In this document: positions 57,718-64,000 of the stretch, piece after piece
How positions within the stretch are numbered: position 1 is the stretch's first letter
How the letters are laid out: every line of letters starts with the position of its first letter
Assembly: GCF_900177815.1 (NCBI RefSeq)
Contig: NZ_FXAZ01000008.1
Location: forward strand, 203,338-267,337
DNA length: 64,000 bases
Direction of reading: 5' to 3'
Origin: Paenibacillus aquistagni
GTDB lineage: Bacteria > Bacillota > Bacilli > Paenibacillales > Paenibacillaceae
Position numbers and translations under genes: made by a program
The notes under the pieces: model-generated
The model's input: the letters and a program-made list of their open reading frames with translations, nothing else
Told to the model about the DNA's origin: nothing
The model's database searches: none

Positions 57718-58620
57718 TCATTTCATTGTGTTCTTCTGTTCCGCAATGACGATACCGGTCAAGATGAACAGGATTCCAAGCCATTGGAGCATGGTGACCT
57801 TTTCATTTAACAATGTATACGCCACAATTGTGACGACCGGCAGTTCCATTGCACAGAGCATGGAAGCAAGGCTGCTTCCAATCTTGGGGATTCCGAAGTT
57901 CATTGTTACCGTCGGAATAATATAGGACAAGGTGCCAATAAGCAAAGCCCATAGCAATAGCTTCCCCAGATTTGCAGGCAAGGCTACCCCTCCTGCAATG
58001 AATGGAATGTAGAACCCATAAATAACAATTAACACACCCGTCAAGGTCATTGCTGATCGCATAACGGGATCATGGTCTGTCTTGATATAGCCTGTCATCC
58101 ATAAAAATAAGCTATACGTTAGTGCAGACAGCAAGCCCAGTATTACGCCCATAACCGTAAATCGCGCAAAGCTCTCTTCGCTTACGCCTACCGCAAGCAC
58201 AGTCCCTAGCAGCACGATTGCTATCGACAGCCACTGATAGCAATTCGGCCATACTCTACGGCTAACACAATCCAATACAAGCGTAATCCAGGTGAATTGG
58301 AACAGCAGAATGATCGCCAGGGATGCATCCAGCTTCTCTAATGTCGTGTTGTAGAATATCGTGGTGAGGGACATTCCGAATATCCCGATAAACAACAGCT
58401 TCCATCCACCACCGCTAAATGGATTACGCCATGTCCTTGGTCGAAGGAATACCATAAGCCATAACACGAGTGCTCCAATTGTACTCATGGCCACCGTCAC
58501 TTGGGGAACGGTGAAGCCATCTGCATAAGCTAGCTTTACCGTCGTAGCAACGAAGCCATAACTGCAAGCGCCGATAAGGACTAAGATGACGGAGAGCCAA
58601 TATATGGCACTCTTCTTCAT
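57718..58620 (-). CDS. EamA/DMT-family transporter
   Basis: This 300-residue integral membrane protein has ten predicted helices arranged as two EamA repeats, typical of the drug/metabolite transporter superfamily. ATG 58620 follows AAAGGAG by eight bases. The second repeat ends with the usual ELPVVTIVAYTLLNEKVTMLQWLGI pattern. The substrate cannot be told from sequence. It lies 38 bases upstream of sigW on the same strand and may share its transcript; it is preceded by a possible operator palindrome and a hairpin. Confidence 0.88.
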   Translation of the reverse strand: MKKSAIYWLSVILVLIGACSYGFVATTVKLAYADGFTVPQVTVAMSTIGALVLWLMVFLRPRTWRNPFSGGGWKLLFIGIFGMSLTTIFYNTTLEKLDASLAIILLFQFTWITLVLDCVSRRVWPNCYQWLSIAIVLLGTVLAVGVSEESFARFTVMGVILGLLSALTYSLFLWMTGYIKTDHDPVMRSAMTLTGVLIVIYGFYIPFIAGGVALPANLGKLLLWALLIGTLSYIIPTVTMNFGIPKIGSSLASMLCAMELPVVTIVAYTLLNEKVTMLQWLGILFILTGIVIAEQKNTMK

Positions 58621-58653
58621 GAGGTCAACTCCTTTAATCGAGGAACACAGGAA

Positions 58654-58686
58654 CAGTCGAGTCCTGCTCTAGGCGTGACTCGACTG
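58654..58686 (-). terminator. Hairpin between ppc and the EamA transporter
   Basis: A perfect 10-bp stem CAGTCGAGTC/GACTCGACTG with a 13-base loop lies about 85 bases after the ppc stop. The tail (TTCCTGTGTTCC) is only moderately U-rich, so termination would be partial at best. Confidence 0.45.
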
Positions 58687-58699
58687 CTTATTGCATTAC

Positions 58700-58722
58700 A
58701 GAGTCTATTGTAATAGAACTCT
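58700..58722. promoter_or_regulatory. Near-perfect palindrome upstream of EamA transporter gene
   Basis: Arms AGAGTCTATT (58700-58709) and its complement with one extra base (58712-58722) form a 23-bp dyad about 80 bases upstream of the transporter start. It resembles a repressor operator in size and symmetry. No regulator gene is adjacent. Confidence 0.4.
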
Positions 58723-58769
58723 ACACATATTTCTGAATGTAATGGCAGCATCCCCAAGAACGCAGGATA

Positions 58770-61562
58770 TCAGCCTGTATTACGAAGCCCTGAAGCAATG
58801 CCGTTGATCGTAAGCAGCACTTCTCTCAGCAGATCCGGATCATCCTGACCTTCTTCACGCAATGTACGCAGCTCAGAAAGCAATTGAACCTGCATATAGC
58901 TCAGTGGATCTACATAAGGATTGCGAAGCTTAATCGATTCTTGAATGACAGGCACATTGTCCAGAATCTCCTGCTGGCCTGTAATCTCAAGCAAGAGGTT
59001 GGATGTAAGCTCATACTCCTGCTCAATGCAGCTGAAGATTCGATCGCGAATCGTGCCGTCTTTGATCATCGCAGCATATTCCTTCGCAATAACCAAGTCC
59101 GCCTTCGCTAGCGCCATCTGCAGATTATCAATCATCGATGCAAAGAACGGATAATTCTCATACATCTGCTTCAGAATGGTCATTTTCTCAGGCTCATTGC
59201 TATAGAAGCTCTGCAAAGCAGTGCCGGCAGCATACCAAGCGGGCAGCAAGTAACGACTCTGTGTCCATGCAAATACCCAAGGAATAGCACGCAAATCTTC
59301 AAAGCGATCACTGTTTTTGCGCTTCGAAGGACGGGAACCGATATTCAGCTCGCCAATCTCAGGCAATGGCGTAGACTCCTTAAAGTAAGTCAAGAAGTCT
59401 GGATCGCGGAAGATAAGATCCTGATACTTCTCTTGAGCTGTCTCAGAGATCGTGACCATCCACTGCTCCCACTGCGGATCAACATGCTTCGTCTCAGGCG
59501 TACGCGCCATAAGAGCCGCCTGCAGCAATGCAGAAGTAGCCTGTTCCAAGCTGCGATACGCTATACCTTGGACGGAGTAGCGAGATGACAGTACTTCACC
59601 TTGCTCTGTAATCTTGATCCCACCGCCAATAGTGTGAGGAGGCTGAGCCATAATGCTGCGGTTAAGCGGCATTCCACCGCGTCCCAGCGCACCGCCGCGT
59701 CCATGGAAGAACTTGAGCTTGACGCCGCTTTCTTGCGCAACTGCAGTTAGCGACTTCAGTGCAACCTGAAGCTCCCAGTTGGCGGTCAGCATTCCGCCGT
59801 CCTTGTTGCTGTCTGAATAGCCGAGCATGATCTCCTGAAGATCATTCATTGCCTTCACGCCTTCACGGTAGATCGGCAGATCAAACAATGTCTTCATAAT
59901 GCCTGGCGCTGCATGAAGGTCGTCGATGGTCTCAAAGAGCGGCACGGCTTGAAGCGTGCATGTCACAGAACCATCCTGCGACTTCTGGAATAGGCCTGCT
60001 TCTTTGGACAAGAGCATAACCTCTAGCACATCGCTTGCCCCTTGAGCCATACTGATCAGGTAGCTAGTGATGCAGTTTACGCCGAATTCCTGCTGTGCCT
60101 CATATACCACATGATATACATCCAAGCATTCCTTCGTGGACTCGCTATAATTAACATATGAAGACGTTAATGGCCGCGGATCGTTCAGCAGACGGTTAAG
60201 CAGCTCAATCTTCTCTTCTTCTGGTAAAGTGCTGTAGTCTTCAACAATATTCATGTTGGCCAGAATCTCCGTCATTGCATTTTCATGCTCTTTGCTATGC
60301 TGACGGATATCCAGCGTTGCCATATGGAAACCAAACAGTTCTGCTTGGCGAATTAGTTTCTTAATATGTGTATCAGCTGCATAATCTGCAAAGTGATGAC
60401 GCAAGCTGCGATCGATGACTTGAAGATCGTCGATAAATTCACGCACAGAGCTATAACGCTGCGGCGTTCCCTCCGTCGATTCATCTACAATGCCGCGCAG
60501 CTTCTCCAACATGAATGACAGCTTGATTCGATACGGTTCTTTGTCGTTCAACCATGTTGGGACATAACGAAGAGTAATATTCTTCTGGTCTTCCTCAATC
60601 GATGCCTTCAACTCATCACTAATCTGAACAATGGTTGTACTAAAGCTTAACGCACGCATGATATCCTTCAACCGTTCTTCATATTTGTGAAGAGCGAGCC
60701 CCCGGTGCATACGGAGTGTTTCCTTTGTTACGGATGCTACAACTGAAGGGTTGCCATCGCGGTCGCCGCCGATCCAAGATCCGAATCTCAAATAGGTTGG
60801 CACATGCCATTGATGACTCGGGTAATATTTATCTAAGCAGCGTTCCAATTCCTGATAGACTTCCGGGAGAACGTCAAATAAAGTCTCGTTGAAATAATAC
60901 AAGCCGTTGCGCACTTCATCCAATACAGTTGGCTTGCGATCGCGAAGCTCATCTGTTTGCCACAACGTAATGACCTCATTCAAGAGCTTGTCACGCAGCT
61001 GTTGACGCTCACGATACGTCAGTGTTGGATTATCCAGCATCATGACATCATCCGCAATCCGCTTATGAATATCTAAGATTGCACGTCTCATCGCTTCAGT
61101 CGGATGAGCCGTCATTACAAGCTCCAGAGAAATGGAAGAAAGAATCTCATTCAATTCCTCTTCACTTACCTTGCGCTCCTTAAGCTCAAGGATGCTGCTC
61201 TCAATAGAGCCCGGCTGTACGGTCTCACCGGCGGAGCGTTCATAGTCACGCTTACGGCGAATCCGATGGTTCTGTTCCGCAATATTCACAAGCTGAAAGT
61301 AAATCGCAAAAGCACGGATCACTTGGTGACGAATTTCTGGGTTTAACGTGTTGATCAGCTGCTTAAATTCATCATAAAGCTCTGGCAGAAATACTGCCCG
61401 CATGGATTTACTTAATTCACGGATCTTCTCGACAATATTGAGCAACTCATTGCCGCCTTGATGTACGAGTACTTCACCCAGAATATTTCCTAGGAAGCGC
61501 ACGTCTCGCCGCAAGAGGTTATTTGAATTAGCTTTGTTCGCGGTTAACGTTAAGTCAGTCAT
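58770..61562 (-). CDS. ppc: Phosphoenolpyruvate carboxylase
   Basis: Ppc carboxylates phosphoenolpyruvate to oxaloacetate to refill the citric acid cycle. The 930-residue length fits the bacterial enzyme. Visible are the catalytic His153 in VMTAHPTEAMRR, the GGDRDGNPSV motif, the FHGRGGALGRGG phosphate-binding loop, and the C-terminal RNPYVDPLSYMQVQLL ending in GIASGLRNTG. ATG 61562 follows GGGGGAG. It stands alone between the sigW region and the tRNA array. Confidence 0.97.
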   Translation of the reverse strand: MTDLTLTANKANSNNLLRRDVRFLGNILGEVLVHQGGNELLNIVEKIRELSKSMRAVFLPELYDEFKQLINTLNPEIRHQVIRAFAIYFQLVNIAEQNHRIRRKRDYERSAGETVQPGSIESSILELKERKVSEEELNEILSSISLELVMTAHPTEAMRRAILDIHKRIADDVMMLDNPTLTYRERQQLRDKLLNEVITLWQTDELRDRKPTVLDEVRNGLYYFNETLFDVLPEVYQELERCLDKYYPSHQWHVPTYLRFGSWIGGDRDGNPSVVASVTKETLRMHRGLALHKYEERLKDIMRALSFSTTIVQISDELKASIEEDQKNITLRYVPTWLNDKEPYRIKLSFMLEKLRGIVDESTEGTPQRYSSVREFIDDLQVIDRSLRHHFADYAADTHIKKLIRQAELFGFHMATLDIRQHSKEHENAMTEILANMNIVEDYSTLPEEEKIELLNRLLNDPRPLTSSYVNYSESTKECLDVYHVVYEAQQEFGVNCITSYLISMAQGASDVLEVMLLSKEAGLFQKSQDGSVTCTLQAVPLFETIDDLHAAPGIMKTLFDLPIYREGVKAMNDLQEIMLGYSDSNKDGGMLTANWELQVALKSLTAVAQESGVKLKFFHGRGGALGRGGMPLNRSIMAQPPHTIGGGIKITEQGEVLSSRYSVQGIAYRSLEQATSALLQAALMARTPETKHVDPQWEQWMVTISETAQEKYQDLIFRDPDFLTYFKESTPLPEIGELNIGSRPSKRKNSDRFEDLRAIPWVFAWTQSRYLLPAWYAAGTALQSFYSNEPEKMTILKQMYENYPFFASMIDNLQMALAKADLVIAKEYAAMIKDGTIRDRIFSCIEQEYELTSNLLLEITGQQEILDNVPVIQESIKLRNPYVDPLSYMQVQLLSELRTLREEGQDDPDLLREVLLTINGIASGLRNTG

Positions 61563-62261
61563 TCGTCTCCCCCTATCTGATTTCAGTAACTCTGAAATTA
61601 GGCTTTCTTACCATCATACTACAATTTACGACTAAAATCCTTACTTTCTTTGAAAAAAAGAACGTTTTTCATGCGAGCAAACGTAGAATTAACATGATAA
61701 TAACAGGTAATCCGAACGATCGTCTTCTTAAAAGGCAGCAAAACAAATCATTGGCAATCATTCATTTTCAAGAGTGACGACATCCTGTTGATTTTATCTC
61801 ATCTGAGCTTACATCCAAAGACAGTATTTGAATTTGATTGCATCCTCATGCGTGACATTCATCCCTAGATGCACAGTATATGAAGCGGACGCAGCTAGCT
61901 CTTGGTTTAGCAAAAGCAGGCTTTATGAAGGATTTCATATCACATTCGATATCATCCTTGCGCAGCTCATTCTCTGTCTGCAAATGAGATATACATGATA
62001 AATGTACATGATGATCATGCACTGCGGATCACAGTATAAGGTTTAATACAAATTATGACGTTATTCTAATCAGATTACATTTCCTAATACTTTTTAATGC
62101 TATTGTCTAAAAAGTCAGTATTCACACTGTCACGGTCTTTCTACAGCATTCGGTTTGATTGATAATATGAATGGGTGATGAGGCAGGAAGAAGATTATTA
62201 CGGAGCATATGATAAAAATGGGGAAGCCGATCGGTTCCAAGCTTGAATGATTAATGTCTCT
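61563..62261. other. Gap between tRNA array and ppc
   Basis: About 700 bases upstream of ppc with no convincing gene. The ppc promoter should be in the first 100 bases; a TATGAT at about 61,605-61,610 is a possible -10, but no good -35 accompanies it. Nothing else was recognised. Confidence 0.5.
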
Positions 62262-62290
62262 AAAAAACAAAAAAACGCCCGATGGCGTTC
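62262..62290 (-). terminator. Terminator of the second tRNA unit
   Basis: AACGCC-ATCG-GGCGTT hairpin followed on the minus strand by TTTTTTGTTTTTT, about ten bases after the last tRNA-Gly. A strong rho-independent terminator. Confidence 0.93.
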
Positions 62291-62300
62291 ATGTATAAGA

Positions 62301-62374
62301 TGGAGCGGGTGATGGGAATCGAACCCACGCTACCAGCTTGGAAGGCTGGAGTTCTACCATTGAACTACACCCGC
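62301..62374 (-). tRNA. tRNA-Gly (TCC)
   Basis: Complete cloverleaf of 74 bases with encoded CCA; anticodon loop CTTCCAA gives TCC. Last gene of the second tRNA unit and identical to the copy at 62654-62727. Confidence 0.97.
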
Positions 62375-62381
62375 GTATGAA

Positions 62382-62458
62382 TGGTCGGGACGACACGATT
62401 TGAACATGCGACCCCTTGGTCCCAAACCAAGTGCTCTACCAAGCTGAGCTACGTCCCG
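62382..62458 (-). tRNA. tRNA-Pro (TGG)
   Basis: Complete 77-base tRNA with encoded CCA; anticodon loop TTTGGGA gives TGG. Identical to 62735-62811. Confidence 0.97.
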
Positions 62459-62469
62459 TTATTCATAAG

Positions 62470-62546
62470 TGGCGCGCCCTGAGAGATTCGAACTCCCGGC
62501 CTTTTGATTCGTAGTCAAACGCTCTATCCAGCTGAGCTAAGGGCGC
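62470..62546 (-). tRNA. tRNA-Arg (ACG)
   Basis: Complete 77-base tRNA with encoded CCA; anticodon loop CTACGAA gives ACG (read as ICG after modification). Identical to 62823-62899. Confidence 0.97.
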
Positions 62547-62554
62547 ATAAAATC

Positions 62555-62629
62555 TGGAGCGGACAACGAGATTCGAACTCGCGACCCTCGCCTTGGCAAG
62601 GCGATACTCTACCACTGAGCTATGTCCGC
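62555..62629 (-). tRNA. tRNA-Gly (GCC)
   Basis: Complete 75-base tRNA with encoded CCA; anticodon loop TTGCCAA gives GCC. Identical to 62906-62980. Confidence 0.97.
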
Positions 62630-62653
62630 TTATGAAGTTGATTTGAAGATGAA

Positions 62654-62727
62654 TGGAGCGGGTGATGGGAATCGAACCCACGCTACCAGCTTGGAAGGCT
62701 GGAGTTCTACCATTGAACTACACCCGC
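62654..62727 (-). tRNA. tRNA-Gly (TCC)
   Basis: Second copy of the 74-base tRNA; anticodon TCC. Confidence 0.97.
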
Positions 62728-62734
62728 GTATGAA

Positions 62735-62811
62735 TGGTCGGGACGACACGATTTGAACATGCGACCCCTTGGTCCCAAACCAAGTGCTCTACCAAGCTGA
62801 GCTACGTCCCG
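62735..62811 (-). tRNA. tRNA-Pro (TGG)
   Basis: Second copy of the 77-base tRNA; anticodon TGG. Confidence 0.97.
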
Positions 62812-62822
62812 TTATTCATAAG

Positions 62823-62899
62823 TGGCGCGCCCTGAGAGATTCGAACTCCCGGCCTTTTGATTCGTAGTCAAACGCTCTATCCAGCTGAGCTAAGGGCGC
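62823..62899 (-). tRNA. tRNA-Arg (ACG)
   Basis: Second copy of the 77-base tRNA; anticodon ACG. Confidence 0.97.
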
Positions 62900-62905
62900 A
62901 TAATC

Positions 62906-62980
62906 TGGAGCGGACAACGAGATTCGAACTCGCGACCCTCGCCTTGGCAAGGCGATACTCTACCACTGAGCTATGTCCGC
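62906..62980 (-). tRNA. tRNA-Gly (GCC)
   Basis: First gene of the second tRNA unit, about 45 bases after its predicted transcription start; anticodon GCC. Confidence 0.97.
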
Positions 62981-63029
62981 ATATTGTGTTGTACCATCTT
63001 TCACTTTCACATTAGATGCGACGTTAAAT

Positions 63030-63058
63030 ATTATATCACAAGCTGCTCTTCGTTGCAA
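63030..63058 (-). promoter_or_regulatory. Promoter of the second tRNA unit
   Basis: TTGCAA (-35, 63053-63058), 17-base spacer and perfect TATAAT (-10, 63030-63035) preceded by TGA (extended -10). It lies between the terminator of the first tRNA unit and tRNA-Gly(GCC), so the eight-tRNA block is transcribed on its own. Confidence 0.85.
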
Positions 63059-63100
63059 GCATTTGTTCTTATTTATTAACGGATCTACTACGATGCTTTG

Positions 63101-63130
63101 AATAAAAAAACACTCACCAACGGCAAGTGT
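63101..63130 (-). terminator. Terminator of the 5S-linked tRNA unit
   Basis: On the minus strand ACACTTGCC/GGTGAGTGT (with G-U pairs) around GTT, followed by TTTTTTTATT, 16 bases after tRNA-Leu. Confidence 0.85.
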
Positions 63131-63145
63131 ATTGCTCGTAAAAGG

Positions 63146-63230
63146 TGGTGCGCGTGAAGGGAGTCGAACCCCCACGTCGTAAGACGCCAGATCCTAAGTC
63201 TGGTGCGTCTGCCAATTCCGCCACACGCGC
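63146..63230 (-). tRNA. tRNA-Leu (TAG)
   Basis: Complete 85-base tRNA with long variable arm and encoded CCA; anticodon loop CTTAGGA gives TAG. Last gene of the 5S-linked unit. Confidence 0.97.
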
Positions 63231-63244
63231 ACACTTTTTGTTAC

Positions 63245-63320
63245 TGGTGAGCCATGAAGGACTCGAACCTTCGACACCCTGATTAAAAGTCAGGTGCTCT
63301 ACCAACTGAGCTAATGGCTC
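63245..63320 (-). tRNA. tRNA-Lys (TTT)
   Basis: Complete 76-base tRNA with encoded CCA; anticodon loop CTTTTAA gives TTT. Confidence 0.97.
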
Positions 63321-63326
63321 AAACAA

Positions 63327-63401
63327 TGGCTGGGGATATAGGATTCGAACCTATGCATGACGGAGTCAAAGTCCGTTGCCTTACCGCTTGGCTAATCCCC
63401 A
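63327..63401 (-). tRNA. tRNA-Gln (TTG)
   Basis: Complete 75-base tRNA with encoded CCA; anticodon loop CTTTGAC gives TTG. Confidence 0.97.
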
Positions 63402-63408
63402 TTATGGA

Positions 63409-63484
63409 TGGTGCCGGCGAAAGGAGTCGAACCCTCGACCTACTGATTACAAGTCAGCCGCTCTACCAACTGAGCTACACCGGC
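63409..63484 (-). tRNA. tRNA-Thr (TGT)
   Basis: Complete 76-base tRNA with encoded CCA; anticodon loop CTTGTAA gives TGT. Confidence 0.97.
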
Positions 63485-63517
63485 ATATCATAGTCGGATA
63501 TCTTATATCTAGTAAGA

Positions 63518-63593
63518 TGGTGGACGCTGACGGGATCGAACCGCCGACCCTCTGCTTGTAAGGCAGATGCTCTCCCAGCTGAGCTAAGCGTCC
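63518..63593 (-). tRNA. tRNA-Val (TAC)
   Basis: Complete 76-base tRNA with encoded CCA; anticodon loop CTTACAA gives TAC. Confidence 0.97.
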
Positions 63594-63596
63594 ATA

Positions 63597-63671
63597 TGGT
63601 GACCCGTAGGGGATTCGAACCCCTGTTACCTCCGTGAAAGGGAGGTGTCTTAACCCCTTGACCAACGGGCC
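63597..63671 (-). tRNA. tRNA-Glu (TTC)
   Basis: Complete 75-base tRNA with encoded CCA; anticodon loop CTTTCAC gives TTC. The acceptor stem has one G-U pair. Confidence 0.97.
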
Positions 63672-63692
63672 ACATGTTGTATAAAAAATATC

Positions 63693-63768
63693 TGGAGCTC
63701 TCAACCGGGATCGAACCGGTGACCTCATCCTTACCATGGATGCACTCTACCTACTGAGCTATGAGAGC
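63693..63768 (-). tRNA. tRNA-Thr (GGT)
   Basis: Complete 76-base tRNA with encoded CCA; anticodon loop ATGGTAA gives GGT. Confidence 0.95.
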
Positions 63769-63773
63769 AAAGG

Positions 63774-63849
63774 TGGCTCCCCGAACAGGACTCGAACCTG
63801 TGACAACTCGATTAACAGTCGAGTGCTCTACCAACTGAGCTATCAGGGA
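63774..63849 (-). tRNA. tRNA-Asn (GTT)
   Basis: Complete 76-base tRNA with encoded CCA; anticodon loop CTGTTAA gives GTT. First tRNA after the 5S gene. Confidence 0.97.
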
Positions 63850-63905
63850 ACATTAATAACTTCTCATAGGACCCATGTGAGAGTCCGAACCTTCTAAATG
63901 AAGGC

Positions 63906-64000
63906 GGCTTGGCAACGTCCTACTCTCCCAGGACCCTGCGGTCCAAGTACCATCGGCGCTGAAAGGCTTAACGGTCGTGTTCGGGATGGGTACGCGTGGA
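63906..64000 (-). rRNA. rrf: 5S ribosomal RNA, 5' end outside window
   Basis: The minus strand reads the conserved 5S core (CCCATCCCGAACACGACCGT, then the GGGAGAGTAGGACGTTGCCAAGC 3' part split across the last helix). About 20 bases of the 5' end lie past the right edge. It implies an rRNA operon just outside, transcribed toward the tRNA genes. The 3' border is approximate. Confidence 0.93.

Larger units (their letters stand above)
62301..62980. repeat. Tandem duplication of a four-tRNA block
   Basis: The block Gly(GCC)-Arg(ACG)-Pro(TGG)-Gly(TCC) occurs twice with a period of 351-353 bases, and the spacers are also duplicated. The copies differ by two extra bases between the Arg and Gly(GCC) genes of the downstream copy. 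Confidence 0.95.

Noticed and set aside
62463..63737. Short minus- and plus-strand open frames across the tRNA array
   Set aside because: They overlap complete tRNA genes and are not coding.

Overview
The window looks like a Paenibacillus chromosome. The Dab-Thr-rich lipopeptide synthetase genes match the polymyxin system known from Paenibacillus, and the flanking backbone (glmS ribozyme and glmS, glmM, cdaR, cdaA, rsiW, sigW, ppc, then a tRNA array behind a 5S rRNA gene) is typical of Bacillales. Almost every real gene is on the minus strand, so transcription runs from high to low coordinates. The many plus-strand open frames across the first 40 kb are shadows of the NRPS genes.

Region 1 (1-41,559) is a polymyxin-type gene cluster. 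In transcription order it holds a diaminobutyrate aminotransferase (ectB-like), a four-module NRPS (pmxA-like), a one-module NRPS with thioesterase (pmxB-like), two ABC exporter half-transporters (pmxC/pmxD-like), and a five-module NRPS (pmxE-like) that runs off the left edge. Specificity codes read by hand, plus the epimerase positions, predict acyl-Dab-Thr-D-Dab-Dab-Dab-D-(Phe or Leu)-(Leu or Ile)-Dab-Dab-Thr. This is the polymyxin B/E order with D-Dab at position 3. Synthesis would start on the last gene (pmxE), pass to pmxA and end on pmxB. The aminotransferase supplies the Dab precursor and the exporters probably move the product out.

Region 2 (about 41,560-49,500) is an AT-rich accessory stretch: decayed intergenic DNA, a SUKH (SMI1/KNR4) immunity-like gene, an IS3-family element whose orfB is broken by a 5-bp duplication, a RelA/SpoT-like gene cut off by that IS, an Mrr-type nuclease gene and a large P-loop GTPase-like gene. 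The last three may be the remains of a defence cassette. Dispersed and tandem short repeats lie around them.

Region 3 (49,536-61,562) is conserved backbone: glmS with a glmS ribozyme far upstream of the start codon, glmM, cdaR and cdaA (c-di-AMP synthesis linked to cell-wall precursor synthesis), rsiW and sigW with an ECF-type promoter between them, an EamA-type transporter, and ppc.

Region 4 (62,262-64,000) holds 16 tRNA genes in two transcription units and the 3' part of a 5S rRNA gene. The unit farther from the 5S gene has its own promoter and terminator and is a tandem duplication of a Gly-Arg-Pro-Gly block.
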